Below the pieces are notes generated by a model. The model saw only the letters and a program-made list of their open reading frames with translations, made no database searches and was not told the DNA's origin. A program made the translations under genes and the position numbers. From Umbilicaria muhlenbergii (lineage: Eukaryota; Ascomycota; Lecanoromycetes; Umbilicariales; Umbilicariaceae): DNA of 64,000 nt. Each line of letters begins with the position of its first letter. Position 1 is the first letter of the stretch. Of this stretch, positions 43,109 through 55,087 are shown in pieces. The stretch spans positions 3,009,088 to 3,073,087 of the forward strand of contig KK106984.1 of the NCBI GenBank assembly GCA_000611775.1, given 5' to 3'.

Positions 43109-44496
43109 GGCTAATAAAAAAAAAGTAAAAGTCTGGAATTATCCAGAACGCGTGACAGAAACGAATTCAGACTCGGTATTCGCGAGTTTACAAGAAACGG
43201 GGGCATTTCAAAGCACTTTAAACAGAGTCGACCTTTGGCCAGCAATGGCAGCCACTGTCCCCTTGTCTGAGCACCATGCCATTACGGTCCGGCAGTGGGT
43301 GTGGTGTCCTCTATGGCACTGTCGATGGGGCTATGTAGGCATGGCATTCCGACAGATCGGAGAAGCCTCAAGCGTTAACCCCAAGCGCAAGTGTCAAGAC
43401 CATTCCAGTGCAGGCAAGTTGGCGTGCGGTCATGGCGCTGTGAGTGAGGGCTGAGCAAGTAGGTGTTACTTGAGACGTGTTACTAAGGCACTAACTAAGA
43501 TCTGTGCAGATTCGACCATCAGGCCTAGCTCCGGCAATTATTTCTCGGGGGATTTTCTGTCGAACCATGGTGGCAGCAAGGGTTCGCCGGTGGCAGGCTG
43601 GCAGCGGCCCAAAGCGTTGGTGCCTGGAGGTCCAACATGCGAGATGCCTACCTACTGGAGTGCCGGTACATCTGATTTGGGCTTGTGGGCGTACCTATTT
43701 TAGTGCCTGTTAAAGCCGCATGGCTGGGCGGGACGAATCAGGCAACATAATAATAATCTGGCAACATGATCTGGCGCCATCCGTGCTTGGCTTGGACGTC
43801 TAGAACAGTGCCGCAGAACCAAATGTTCCGTGCGTCGGTGCCGTTCCCGGCAAGTCAGTGTTTCCACCCTTCCCCACATTTTCGCTTGCAAACGGCACGA
43901 GTTTCGGACGCGTTTCACATCGGCTCCTTCCTTGGAATCATCAGTTGGTGGGCGTGTTTTGATGGCAGAAAAAATTGAAACATCGGACTCCTTCGGAATC
44001 CCTGAGATCGTGCGCGCTGAGCCTCTTCCATTCAGGTTCCAGTGCCGGGCTGGGTGGAAATGAGGAGGTGGTGGAGAAGGGCCGAAGAGGCCAGAGCGGG
44101 GACTAAGGGAGACCGACTGGAGCATCCTAAGGTGCTACTCAGCTGGTCGCGGAGCGCGTATTTCTGGAAGTTATCTAGGGCCGCAGGGTTGTCGACACAC
44201 TTATGCAAGTCCTTTGTTTGGTACTATGAGGAGTAGTCCCCATGACCGATAATCTTGAGTGCCAAATCTGTAAGCCTACCTTGTGGTGGGATTTCTGCCC
44301 TGATGAACGACTGAATGAGCGACGGGGTCCGCTTGGCAACAGCCCCGGAGGTCTTCCGGATTCTAGATGCTGGCGTACTGGCTAGAGCGACGGTAGACTC
44401 TTTCCACCCTGCACCGCCGACAACCAGCAAACACCATTGCATGAGCCATCTCATCCAGTCTGCAGCAGGTATTCGCACCCTGCCACCCTGCGCCGC
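43109..44496. other. Intergenic, about 1.4 kb
   Basis: No domain-bearing frame. A 141-codon minus-strand frame (43700-44125) is rich in Arg/His/Cys without a pattern and overlaps open plus-strand frames, so I treat it as chance. Confidence 0.5.
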
Positions 44497-45300
44497 TCAT
44501 GCCTCCATCCCTCCAAGCACCACCTGCTCCACACCCCCGTGCCCTCCCTCCACCTCCGTGGTCTGATGGAACCTTACCTCCAAATCATCAATGCAAAACT
44601 CCCAATCCAAAGCATCGTCCCCAAAGTCCGCCCAAATCTCCACTTTGTGGAGTTGATTCCATGCTTCCCCAGTATACTGCTGCACCTTCACTAGTAGCGG
44701 AAGGTGATACCCCGTGATGAAATCGACGTCCCACTCCAAGGGCCCTTGACGTGAGTGGCTATACCCCTTTACGAAGACTGTTGACCCTGGTGGCGGAGCG
44801 TCCAAGGGTTTGATGTAGAAGCTCAAAAGGTCGAAGTAAGGAAAGAAGCCGCGTTCAATCATTGCGGTATTGTTGGCGATTTGGAAAGATGCTTTGATGG
44901 AGCCGCTGCCCGAATTCGATAGGTCACGCGAGCCGATCAGGGCGTTGGGGGCAGATACCGCACAGTTGAGGTCGTGTGGAGATATCTTGCCCTCGAGGCC
45001 GGGGTCGCGTGGAGTAATGGCATTGTAGGAGAAGAAGGCGAGGTGATGGTAGGGTGATGGGATCGCAGCAAGACCGCTTACGGTGGGAATATCGTCGAAC
45101 TTTGTAGGAGGTTCAGTCGGTCATCTAAACCTAGATGTTTGGACGCAGAATCAAGAGTATCTTACACTAAGAGTAGTTGAATTACTACATCTGTAATCCC
45201 TGGCAGGTCGTCTGTGGATAGCCTCAACCCGATCTTCAGTGGGTTTGGCGGTAGAGAAAGCAGCAACGAAGAGTACCACGAAGGTGGTAAGGACAAGCAT
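44497..45300 (-). CDS. Secreted protein of unknown function, two exons
   Basis: Exon 1 45300-45166 and exon 2 45099-44497 give 245 residues; the 66-bp intron has a GTAAGA donor and an AAAG acceptor. The start MLVLTTFVVLFVAAFSTAKPTEDRV is a strong signal peptide (cleavage probably after FSTA). The mature part has FDDIPTVSG...YHHLAFFSYNAITPRDPGLEGK, then SIKASFQIANN, FYIKPLDAPPPGSTVFVKGY, and ADFGDDALDWEFCIDDLEVRF near the end. This looks like a beta-sandwich secreted protein found widely in plant- and lichen-associated ascomycetes (recall, not verified). Two Cys pairs are possible. Candidate effector or wall protein; function not known. Confidence 0.8.
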
Positions 45301-45828
45301 CTTGCGAATACAAGGTTCTCTGTGGTCTGAAGAGTACTTTAGGTGTGTGTAGACAGAGCATACAAATCTACTGAAGAAGAGAGATTTGGGAGATTGCAGA
45401 ACGAGATGCACATGACCACATCGTCATTGCCTTATGCGGGACGAGTGAATTCAGTGCCGATGTTTTCCAAATCCCGTCCAAGGGATGCCATAGAGATTTC
45501 GGCAAGGCTTCATAGACAAATGCCCGTAACTAAGTCAAGGTAAGAGATCTTACAGGGAAGTGGTACGTTCGAAGAAAAGAGACTGGACGTTTAAATCATA
45601 TGATCTTTTAGTATGTATTGAGCAAATTATGGAGTTCACATGAAGAGGATCTGGGATTAGCGAGAGTAGAGCTTGGATCACGAGAGTTGGGCAGTTGCCT
45701 GCGACGCCGCATCAGACATAGTAGGAGGAGCAGAATTGCTATGCTACAGTAATATTGCCAACACGAAGACACCGAAACTTCCCCAACATCACAACACCGA
45801 AAGTATGCTTTTACCTCCTCTATCGAAC
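45301..45828. other. Intergenic between the secreted-protein gene and prohibitin
   Basis: 528 bp holding the upstream side of the secreted-protein gene and the 3' side of prohibitin. AT-rich near 45595-45625. No gene; a 74-codon minus-strand frame overlapping the prohibitin stop has one hydrophobic run but no other support. Confidence 0.5.
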
Positions 45829-46798
45829 TCATGACCTCATACCCAACAACAAACTCGTCCCCTTCCCGCCATCCTTGCCGCCACCCTCCCCTCCGCCGGG
45901 CAGATACGTGACATTGGGGTTATTCGCCAACGTCTGCGCAATCTCCCTACTAGCCTCAATCCTTCTGATCATGATCAACCCATCACCAGCTTTTGCAACC
46001 GCTTTCGAAATGATCTCCGCGCTCTCGGCCTCTCCCTCCGCTCTGATAACGTTCGCCTGTCTCTCCTGCTCCGCCTTCTCAACGATGAACCTTGCCCTCT
46101 CAGCGTCTTGTTGTGCGATCTGCTTTTGTTCAACAGCCCTTGTGAATTCTTTGCCGAATGTCATGTGAGTTATGCTGACGTCTTCTAGAGCGATATTGAA
46201 CTCGGAGGCGCGCTTGAGGAGGTCGGTGCGGATGCGCGCGCTGACGGCTTCACGCTGAGTGATAAGTTCGGCGGCATCGAATTGGGCAACGATGGCTTTG
46301 AGGACTTCATTGCCGATGGAGGGCAGAACACGTTCGTCATAGTCTTGACCGAGTGACTATAGTTCGACCATGGTTAGCAGCTCGTCCATACAAGCATACA
46401 TGGGCATATATTCCAAAGCAAGAGCTCATGGTATAAAACGACGAATTGTAGGAGGTGTTATAAACATCAAGCCATACCTGATAGATCTTGGGCAACATCT
46501 GGACCTCGGGCCTATGCAATACCCTCAAAGTCAAGCTGACCATTTGCAAATCCTTACTCCCTGTCGTCGTTGAGATATTCCTTGGCTTCGTCCTCACATC
46601 ATAGATGATGCTCTTTTGTAACCAAGGAATCAAGAAGTGTGTTCCTTCGTTTACGACCGTGTCTTTGACTCCCGACAACCTGTCGAAGATCACAGCCCGA
46701 GTGCCACCTTTCACGTCGTAGATGGACGCCTGGGCGAGGGAGAAGCTGAGGGCGACAGGGATGGCATATTTGTAGACTGCACCGAGCGCGTTGGCCAT
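45829..46798 (-). CDS. PHB1: Prohibitin 1 (mitochondrial inner membrane)
   Basis: Exon 1 46798-46478 and exon 2 46356-45829 give 282 residues. The N-terminus [29 protein letters not shown] is the membrane anchor. The band-7/SPFH domain follows ([56 protein letters not shown]). A coiled coil is present ([42 protein letters not shown]), and the family-typical [10 protein letters not shown] lies at the end. It forms ring complexes with prohibitin 2 in the inner membrane, acting as a scaffold for proteases and respiratory complexes. An in-frame upstream Met (46900) exists, but homologues start at MANALG. Divergent from QCR8 with 266 bp between starts. Confidence 0.96.
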
Positions 46799-47064
46799 GT
46801 TGGCGGATGCTGAGCGCGTAGGTATTGGGGGAAGGTACGAGTCTCGAACAGGGACAGATAGAGGTCTGTAAACCTCTAGTCGAAGATGTCGAGATGGCAT
46901 TATTTTAGGGTGTTCTGATGCGGCTTAGCGTCTTTCTCGTCTGGCTTGGCATTGGAGCAGTAAAGCAATGAACTTCCGCATCGTCACCGCAGCTTCAACT
47001 TCATTGCCACGCTACAACAAATCTTACTCTCCTTTGTTATCGTCTCAATCGTCACATCTGCACA
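46799..47064. promoter_or_regulatory. Short divergent intergenic region of PHB1 and QCR8
   Basis: 266 bp separate the start codons of two genes for mitochondrial inner-membrane proteins. No other gene fits between them, so both promoters must lie here or overlap it. No specific factor site identified. Confidence 0.6.
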
Positions 47065-47823
47065 ATGGGCGGTGGAAGTGAACCTCTCGATACCAAGCAT
47101 GGCAAGTAAGTTCGACCTAGCATACCCAACTTTCCTCGGGAATCCGCAATGAACTTGCGCATCATCCATTACTTCTCATAGATTCTATGGACATCTCTAT
47201 AAACATCTGTGATCCAGCGCATATGTATGGCTTACAGCTAATATTCCATCGCAGGTTTCTTGGAGGCTGGGGCAATCTAGGTACTGTCTCCTAAAGCAAC
47301 CCCGATTCACCACCACCAAGCCGGCAGCCATGCCTTTGCCGTCAAGGGCAAGACACAGAGAGGGGATGCACGGGAACACACTGGATAGAGGGCAACGGTG
47401 GCTGGTTGCAGGTGTTTAGGCCCGGCCAACGCAGATGCTAACCCTCCTCACCACAGGCTCGCAAACCCAAAAGGGCATAATATCCTACGCCATCAGCGCT
47501 AATCGTCAACGACCCCTCGCCGGTACGCTAAATGCTGCGATTTTCAATTCCTGGCGCCGATTCAGTAATCAAGTCCTATATGTCGCTCCCCCATTCATCA
47601 TCGCGTACCTAGCCATGAATTGGGCGATTGAAAAGTGAGTCCTACCTATTCTAGTCCCGCCTGGAAAATCACGCATGGCACCAGAATCTTCCACTGTTCA
47701 GCTTTGTTTTAAACCAGATACTGATGACGTTGACTCAGGAACGAATACTACAACTCCAAGCCCGCGCGCATGTATGATCAGGCCGCGCAGGAGGCTACCC
47801 AAGGCGGAACAGTACGCGGTTGA
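47065..47823 (+). CDS. QCR8: Cytochrome bc1 complex subunit 8, 4 exons
   Basis: Exons 47065-47105, 47253-47278, 47457-47634 and 47739-47823 give 109 residues. The characteristic LGGWGNLGGSQTQKGIISYAISANRQRPLAG is assembled across exons 2 and 3. Then come FNSWRRFSNQVLYVAPPFIIAYLAMNWAIEKNEYYNSK, with the single transmembrane helix, and a short tail. The subunit sits next to cytochrome b and the quinone site in complex III. The introns take up more than half of the gene. Confidence 0.95.
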
Positions 47824-48223
47824 TGGGACGGAGATTTGTTAACTCACTTGGTAGAAGAAGGCAGAACATTGTACAGAATTCTATATTGTCTTGAATCCCA
47901 AGTCCCATCTTCTTCCCATGTAATTCCCAGTTGTCGCAGTCTGAGCACCGTCCGGCCAACGGCAAAGCATGATGACCACCGTTTGAAAGACATACAGCAA
48001 TTCCTCCTGAACAAAGGTATAAATTTCATGCACTCATAATTATAGTGTCATTCTGAGAAAACGCAATATCGTTACAATCAGATATCGAGATCCTATAGGG
48101 CTGAAAGCCATCCTCGCTTGAACTTTCACTCCCCAAAATTTCGCGATTTGGGACCCGTACTCGTACAGCTCCAGCACCGGCGTACCTCGACAATTCCACC
48201 GACTCTCGGTCTGCTCCCTCACA
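47824..48223. other. Intergenic between QCR8 and NHP2
   Basis: 400 bp, AT-rich in the first half; no gene. A short run of coding-like sequence was not found on either strand. Confidence 0.5.
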
Positions 48224-48992
48224 ATGGCAAAGGAAGAAAGTGACAAAGACAAGGAAGAGAGGAAGCGGGAAAAGAAAGAAAAGAAGGAGAAGCGGTCGGA
48301 AAGAGACGGTGTGCACAAGAGCAAGAAAGAGAAGAAAGTTAAAGAAGCAGCTCTTGCAGAAAACGACAATGTCGCGACGAAACTGTTGAACAAGCTACAG
48401 GAAGAGAAGCCTAGCTCCGTGGCTATCAAAGAGAATGGGGACGTCGAGGTCAAAGTAAAGACTGCACCTTTACTGGGCGCTCTGGTGCCATTCGCGAATC
48501 CATTGGCGGACGAGAAGGTTGGGAAGAAAGTCCTCAAGAGCGTGAAGAAAGGTAAGGCTGCGTCAAAGCTCCTTTTATGTTACCAAAAAGCTCTAACACG
48601 TTACCTTAACATTAGCCGCCAAGAACAAATCCCTCAAACGCGGCGTCAAAGAAGTCGTCAAATCCCTCCGTAAATCCAGCACGCCCGCCTCCTCCGGCGG
48701 CGAAATCCCCGGCGTCGTCATCCTCGCCGCAGATATCTCGCCTATGGATGTCATATCACATATACCAGTACTCTGCGAAGATCATGGAGTTCCGTATATC
48801 TTCGTGCCATCGAGAGCGGAGCTGGGAGCGGCAGGAAGTACAAAGAGGCCGACGAGTGTGGTGATGGTCAGCGCGAAGAGTGGGGGAAAGAAGAAGGAGG
48901 GAGAAAAGAACGAGGACGAGGAGGACTTTGCAGAGGTTTACAAGGATCTGGTCAAGGTTGTGGAGAGGGCGAGTAGGGACGTGAAGATATAG
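48224..48992 (+). CDS. NHP2: H/ACA ribonucleoprotein subunit Nhp2-like, two exons
   Basis: Exons 48224-48551 and 48616-48992 give 234 residues. The first 45 residues are almost all Lys/Glu/Arg (KREKKEKKEKRSERDGVHKSKKEKK), a nucleolar-type basic tail longer than in budding yeast Nhp2. The L7Ae RNA-binding domain follows: KAAKNKSLKRGVKEVVKSLRKS, GVVILAADISPMDVISHIPVLCEDHGVPYIFVPSRAELGAA. Nhp2 binds the kink-turn-like part of H/ACA snoRNPs, which make pseudouridine in rRNA. The acidic/basic tail after the domain (GKKKEGEKNEDEEDF) is species-specific. Confidence 0.9.
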
Positions 48993-49351
48993 GGGTGCCT
49001 CTGCGGGGTTAAGTGCTTCAAGGGTGCTTTTGCATAATCAAGAGTTTCAATGGAAAAGCGCTGGCGTTTATGGATCTGTATAATATCTGGAGGGACTGGT
49101 CGGCTTCGTTGCTGAATTTTAGTACATGCCAGCAGCTCGAGCTTGGCATCTTCCGGTACTGCTGGTAAAGGCACAACACAGAACTCTTGAGCTTGGAAGC
49201 TTGAATCGAAGGTGCGCTGACTCATGTGGTATGCTCAAGCGACACCAAGACCCCTAAATTCTAGGTGATCTGATGCCTCCAAATCGCATGATGTCGAAAA
49301 CGCGCTTGCAATGCCTTCATCAAGCCCCAGGCCGTCTTCGCCACTCTTCGA
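48993..49351. other. Intergenic between convergent NHP2 and cyclotransferase genes
   Basis: About 360 bp of 3' flanks; no gene or repeat noted. Confidence 0.5.
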
Positions 49352-49936
49352 TCACCTCACGGCAAAGGGGTCCTCTACCCCTCTAGCCCCTGGCGGATCT
49401 TCCGCCGGTATGGACGGTCTCAAGGACCTCTCAACATACTCCTCTGGCATCCCCATCTGCACCGCATCCTTAATGCCCTGATTCATCCGATAGATGTACT
49501 CCTCCTCAATACTGCCCACATTTGTCCTTTTCACATCCACGTAAACCAAGCCTTCAATACTACCCCCCTTCACACCCGCTCCCTTCGTAGGCAAGAATTC
49601 GATGTTCATCAATTTCTTCTCATAGACCGTCGGAACCCCTTCATTGCGGTCGAGGTAAGCTTCGTCGGTGGCGCTGAGGATGTAAACCATACCCCAGACT
49701 TCATCGCCCATGGAGGGTATCACGTTGGCGTAACCGCGGTCGCAGATGATCCATTTCCAGTCGTGAAGGATGGCTATACCGATGTGTTTGCTGGAGGGAC
49801 AACGGCGGCGCATCTGGTCGAGCCACAGATTGGAGCCATAACCGAAGTAGTATGTTGCTTGAAGAGCTTTCGAAAGGATTGTGGAGGTGCTTGTAGCTAT
49901 ATTCGAAGTATAAGTGTCTTGGCTGGGGTTCCCCAT
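49352..49936 (-). CDS. Gamma-glutamylcyclotransferase-like protein, single exon
   Basis: 194 residues without introns. The substrate-binding loop is YFGYGSNLW (YGSN at 33-36). The sequence AYLDRNEGVPTVYEKK carries the Glu that acts as general acid/base in this fold, and VYVDVKRTNVGSIEEEYIYRMNQGIKDAVQMGMPEEYVERSLRPSIP is the usual C-terminal helix-strand segment. The enzymes convert gamma-glutamyl amino acids to 5-oxoproline; fungal paralogues like this one are mostly uncharacterised. Upstream at 50157 a gene is divergent. Confidence 0.9.
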   Translation of the reverse strand: MGNPSQDTYTSNIATSTSTILSKALQATYYFGYGSNLWLDQMRRRCPSSKHIGIAILHDWKWIICDRGYANVIPSMGDEVWGMVYILSATDEAYLDRNEGVPTVYEKKLMNIEFLPTKGAGVKGGSIEGLVYVDVKRTNVGSIEEEYIYRMNQGIKDAVQMGMPEEYVERSLRPSIPAEDPPGARGVEDPFAVR

Positions 49937-50156
49937 GGTGGACCTGATACTCTGGCGGTTGATTGGAAGGGATTAGGTCCCGACATGCGATCGACGTCAT
50001 TTCGCACATGTAGACATATTATCTGAGCTCCATGAAGTTTGAACATTCATCAATCACATCAAGGCCATATAATTTACAGAATCCACTCTATTCTCCTTAT
50101 CAGAGACATCCCCGAACAATCCAAACCATCCGTCACAGTACGCTACACCGCTCACC

Positions 50157-50660
50157 ATGTCTGGAACCGAGGAGACCTTCCACTACACCCACGAGGACAT
50201 CCGCAAGCTCGAGTCACGCGAGTCAAAGATCCATGGCGGAAACGTCCCCAAAGACGCCGAGTCCTCCATCCTCAAGGTACACCATCCCCATCACTACCGG
50301 CACACTTCCACGTGCCATCCGACTAACCCCTCACAGTCCGTCATCGACACGAAAACCAAACCCAAAGAAGAAATCATCGCGGAACGTCAAGCCAACCTTG
50401 AACTCCCAGAACAGCCACCGGTAGCCTCCGACTGGAACTCGGCCGACGGCAGAACAGTCAACGTGGGCTCTGGCAGGGTTCAGAGCGATGTTTCGCACGG
50501 TGCGGGGAGTGAGAGTGGGCTTCGTGGGCCGGCTACGGGGGACAGCAGTGTGAGAACGGATGGTGGGCAGTACAAGACGAACACGCCTGATTTGTCTGGT
50601 GTGGGGAGGCAGGGGAAGGACGATCTGGATGGGTTGCCAAAGGATGCTACGGCGAACTAA
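50157..50660 (+). CDS. Small hydrophilic SMP-like/LEA-like protein, two exons
   Basis: Exons 50157-50276 and 50337-50660 give 147 residues. The N-terminus has ITH-like THEDIRKLESRESKIHGGNVPKDAESSILKSVID, which resembles the seed maturation protein (SMP) repeat with G-G-x-x-P-x-x-A-x-S-x-x-x-S (family knowledge; moderate). The C-terminal half is Gly/Ser/Asp/Thr-rich and disordered. No signal peptide. Likely a desiccation or stress protein, by composition only. Confidence 0.7.
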   Translation: MSGTEETFHYTHEDIRKLESRESKIHGGNVPKDAESSILKVHHPHHYRHTSTCHPTNPSQSVIDTKTKPKEEIIAERQANLELPEQPPVASDWNSADGRTVNVGSGRVQSDVSHGAGSESGLRGPATGDSSVRTDGGQYKTNTPDLSGVGRQGKDDLDGLPKDATAN

Positions 50661-51245
50661 GGGGATGCGGTGTTTGCTGATGGAGGGTAGAGCTTGATTG
50701 ATGCTTTGATAGCTCTATGGATCCGGTGTTGCATGAACCTTCACCTCTCTTTTGAGATGTCAATGATTATCTCTTGCTGTGTGCTTTCGAAATCCAAGGG
50801 ATTCTGTTCCCTCCACCCTAATATCGCTATCATAGCCTGAGCCCCTCATGTTTGCTTTGTTTGCCTAGGGTGCCCCTCCATGGCGGGGCCTACAGTGAAC
50901 GCCCTTCGAAAGGCTATTCCACTTGTCTAGATGCTCTCGTAAGCTAGAAGAGCGTAGTCTTGGGATTGAGACCTTGTCCCTACACTTGGTTCTCTTCCCG
51001 ACCCTCGAGGTGGAATTGGCGGGGCAAGATGAGAGGGTTGAGCCCGGTGAAACAGTGACATTACATCACAACGTTTCCCCCCCGTACTTCCCCGCATGAT
51101 GGAGCCCCATTCACAACTCGCCTGCCTGAATCTCCCAAACTCAATATTTGGCCTTCATTCTCTTCATTATCCCATCGAAACCATCTCTGAATCATAGAAC
51201 CGTGACTATTACATCTACCTCCATCATCAATTACCTTGCTTCATC
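50661..51245. other. Intergenic between two disordered-protein genes
   Basis: 585 bp; pyrimidine-rich stretch and CATCATC-like motifs just before 51246 resemble fungal leader sequence. No gene. Confidence 0.45.
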
Positions 51246-52213
51246 ATGGATATGCAGGGCACCCCAATCGGTTCTACCAGCCAAGGCACCAAGGTATCAT
51301 ATCGCCCCCACTTGTGCATCCTCTTCAACCTAGTGCTTTGAAACATGCAATGAATCACGTGAGACAAACACTGACACTCCCACAGAACACGACCGACCCC
51401 CGCGCCAAAATCCCCAAACAAGAAGCCGCCGGCCCCGTCGCCTCCGACTCCCTCGCCGCCGAATCCACCCGCGCCGGCGGCGAATTCAGCAAGAACCGAG
51501 ACGCGGCCCCCCTGTCCGTCTCTGGCAGCTCGTCCACGCTCAACACGACCGACACCTCGGCCGCCACCACACTAGCCCCGGCGCCAGACGCCCAGGAGCG
51601 TGAAGCCAAGGCCGCGTGGCAGGAGACCTCGGACAGCATCAAGGGGCCCGGTGGCGTCAAATACGACGAAGGAGTTGGGGGCCAACAGGATTTTCCGGGC
51701 GCGCACAGCGAACATGGATACTACGGAGGTCCGACGAGTGCGAAAACGGCGTCTGGTGGCTCCGGTGCAGGAGGCTCCGGAAGTACTACGGGTGCGAAAT
51801 CGTCGTCTGGTGGCTCCGCTGAAGGATCCTCCGGAGGTAGCACCGGTGCCAAATCGTCGTCTGCTGGATCGGCTGAAGGATCCTCCGGCGCTACCACCAG
51901 TGCGAAATCCTCGACCGGCAGCTCCGCAGATCCCGCTCCCAGCTACGTATCCAGCGTCTATTCGGAACCCGCGAAGAGTGGGAAGCCGCACGGTAAGAAC
52001 ATCACCGAGGGAGGTTTCGATTCCGACCCGAGCAACAACGCGAGCTTCAACTCTGATATCGGCGATGAGAATGATCCAGGCCGGGTCGCGGAGAATCAGT
52101 TCCAGCGGCAGACGATGGAGAGTGGACTCGATGCGGCGCCGAGTGCGCCACGACAGAAGGAGGTCACTAATGATGGACAGTATGATGTACTGGAGAATGA
52201 GCAGGGCTTGTAG
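51246..52213 (+). CDS. Repeat-containing disordered hydrophilic protein, two exons
   Basis: Exons 51246-51293 and 51386-52213 give 291 residues. The start is MDMQGTPIGSTSQGTK, followed after the 92-bp intron by DPRAKIPKQEAAGPVASDSLAAES, a motif common to fungal stress-type proteins (recall). The middle holds tandem units of about 17-21 residues, TGAKSSSGGSAEGSSGGS and variants, encoded by about 51740-51930. The end is acidic (DIGDENDPGRVAENQFQRQTMESGLDAAPS). No membrane segment. Probably cytoplasmic and intrinsically disordered; a sister in style to the gene at 50157. Confidence 0.7.
51740..51930 (+). repeat. Coding tandem repeat (Ser/Gly/Ala units)
   Basis: Three to four imperfect copies of a unit of about 60 bases around GGTGCGAAATCGTCGTCTGG...GGCTCCGCTGAAGG, in frame in the host gene. 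Copies differ mostly at third positions plus some Gly/Ala changes. Confidence 0.75.
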
Positions 52214-55087
52214 GGGTTGCCAGAGCTTGTCTTCCGTCGAGGTTGTTGGGCTTTAGAATTCGCTTCTAGCTCTGGCGGATCCAATCCGGTAATATGATGG
52301 GTTTCCAGCACGCTTGCAGCGAGGTCAACGCACTGTGCAACTCGTTCCATATTTAATATGCATCACCCATGTCACTCAGGCGCATCCGCGCAGATCCTCA
52401 ACTCGACCGATTGCGCGTTACGTCTACCATGCCAGGTGGTAAGGTAGTCAGATGCCATATATACCCTGAAGTATTGTGGAGAACGTTGCAAGCCCGAATG
52501 ATCCCCATCCTTCCGGTCAGGGCTAGGCCTACTCTTCACCGCACTGTGCCCACTTAGCATTCCCGCTCTTCCCTCCTCCGTATATAATCCCACCCTCTTC
52601 CCCATCTTTCCTTTTGCTAACGTCTCGTCCCATCTCAATCTACTCAGAGAACTACTCGTATCTTCGTTCTCTAAATAACGGAATACTCATCCAAGACATC
52701 TCTCGGTATGGCCAAAATAGCAAAGGTAGGCTTTTCAACGGCATCATTCAACGATCAAGGTGTTTACATCCAGCGTGACGGGTGTTCAACCTGCATGCTT
52801 CGGCAGCAATTGTTCTAAGATTATACCGTTGATCTTGATCTGGATAATTCCAGCGAAAAGACATGTTTCATTCCTCCCTAATATGTGATGTGAGCAGATC
52901 AACCAAACCAGCCTCATCTTTGTACAATCATGCCGACCGATAAGACCACGATTCTCACCAATTGGTGGGTTCCTAGGGTTCTTGTGGTTAGGGAAGACTG
53001 ATCATTCAAGGCATGCTACGCCATACCATGCGCCCCTTTATCTTGCTCAATCCAAAGGCTACTCTCCCGAGGAGGTATCAAGGTTGCTCTGTTCGAGCTT
53101 AATGACCTCAGCGTACAGCTATGTCTAAATGTAGCGCCGTATACTTCTTGCGTATGAACAGAAGATAGGATATCACCTCGACCATCAGCAGCAGCAAGTC
53201 GACCTTAGAGATTCCCAAGCCAGACGCCCCCCCCCAGCAGCCCTTACCCAAACCCCTCCAACCCACCCCAAAGCCAACCCAACGAAACCCCAAGCCAAAA
53301 CCCGTAACTTCCCCTTCACATCCATCGGTTCCCTCCTAGACGAACCCATTCACCGGCGTCATCCCCCTCAAAGACCGCGGCCTCACCCCCCGACCTCCCC
53401 ACCCTCCAAGGCAACCGCATCGGCGAACCCAGCAAGATCCAAACCAACGACCTACCCACCACTACGGCACAACCCCCCCTCTAACCACCCCGCCCTCCGC
53501 TGCGACACGAACGTCATCCACCGCCCCCATCGACGGCTCGAATCAAGCGCCAGCACCGGTCTCGAAAACGCGCAAATGGACGAATGAGCTTTCCAGCCAG
53601 CCAAGATAATCCCAAAAACCGACGTGCAAACCGCTCCACATGAACGAGCTGGCCGAACGAGGCATGTTGTTGCGCCAGCTGCATCCAGTCCAGCCGCAAC
53701 GACGAGTTCGTTTGAATGCCGAGACTCCCCGAAAGAGAGTCGTCCAGTTTCACGCGCGCGCGTGCATGCAGGAGAAGCGAACGGACGGACGGGGCTTGCG
53801 GATGCGACACCACGGGCGGGTTGCTGACATGACATGGCATGGAACCCGTCACGTCAATAGGCACGTTTTTGACCGAGAAGTTTTCTCTCTTCGAGAGCCG
53901 CTCGTACGTGTAGTTTCCCACAGATATAGAGAACCGGGTGCCTTGACTCTAGCTCCCCCATTATTCCCCCACCCCCCCCAACCCCCTTCTGGTCTCCCAA
54001 ATGCCACCAACAGCCTTATCGACGAAAGTCGCCCAACGCTGCAAAACGGCTCGGGCGTGCTGGACCAGAAGCTTCGAGCTCAACTCCACAGATTGCTTTC
54101 TTGGCTGGAAGCTCGAAAAGCGAAACGGCCGACGCGGGTGACGGTCAGACGCGTATGGTGCAGTTTGCAGAAGGAAGGAAGGTGCGGCCGGGGGAGGGTC
54201 TGCAGAGACTGGAGGGTTTTGCTCGGTCAGGGCGTGGGCGTCGAGGCGGCAGGAGAAGATGATAGAGCGGGCAAAGGGCGTGCGGCATGCTCGAAGTACC
54301 TTATGCTGATGGCACTTGCCGGCCCTAGCTACAGCAATAGCTATCTGAAACAGCCATCCGCTCCCTAACAAGCAAGCAAAAACGACATCCCATTCGCTTC
54401 ACGAGCCGAAACCCCCACGAGAAGCACCTCATATTCAAGAAGAGTGTCTATCTGACCCACCCACCGAAGCCCACCCGAGAGCACTGATCCAAAACGCGAG
54501 ATCATCATCTAACCAACCAACCAACCAAGCGTCTGCAATGAAAAGGACGGAAAGAACAGGAAATAACATACGAGCAATGACTCAACCCACTCATCTGAAA
54601 GTCCGTCGCACTGCACGAAAAACCCCGAAAACGGTAGGGACCCGACGCCTCTCTCCAGTGCCCCTGTAATGCAACGCAACGCCCTGCTATGAAAAAACGC
54701 CCAAGTGGGAATCAAACCAAAGCAAGTAAACCCCACAAACAAAGAGCGCCACCCGGATCATGTGTAAGAAACATCAAAGCGTTGTCTTTCCCCCTTCTAT
54801 ATTTATATGGTCGTCACCCTTCTGCGTTCATATGCTCTTCCCCTTACTTCCATTTCCTACCCATCCCCCTCTTCTGTCTATTCACCTCCCCCCCACTCGT
54901 CCCCATCCCCGCTCTCTTCTCTCCATCTCCTCCCCAGCCCTCCCATCGCCTCCATCTCCCTTCCCCGCTCTCCTCTACCTTTCCCGCTCTTTTCTTTTCT
55001 TTTCTTTCCTCCCCTACCCCCCCTTCTCCTCCGCTCCCCCCTCCTTTCTTCCCCGTCTATTTTCCCTCTCCCGTCCTCCCCCCCCCA
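52214..55087. other. 2.9-kb region without a supported gene; polypyrimidine at right end
   Basis: No domain-bearing frame. A short ATG-started exon-like piece with a following GTAGGC at 52708-52727 and a proline-rich stretch (53220-53480) might be remnants of a gene; I cannot join them. At 54860-55087 the plus strand is almost pure C/T, giving long but meaningless frames downstream of the lipase gene's stop. Confidence 0.5.
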
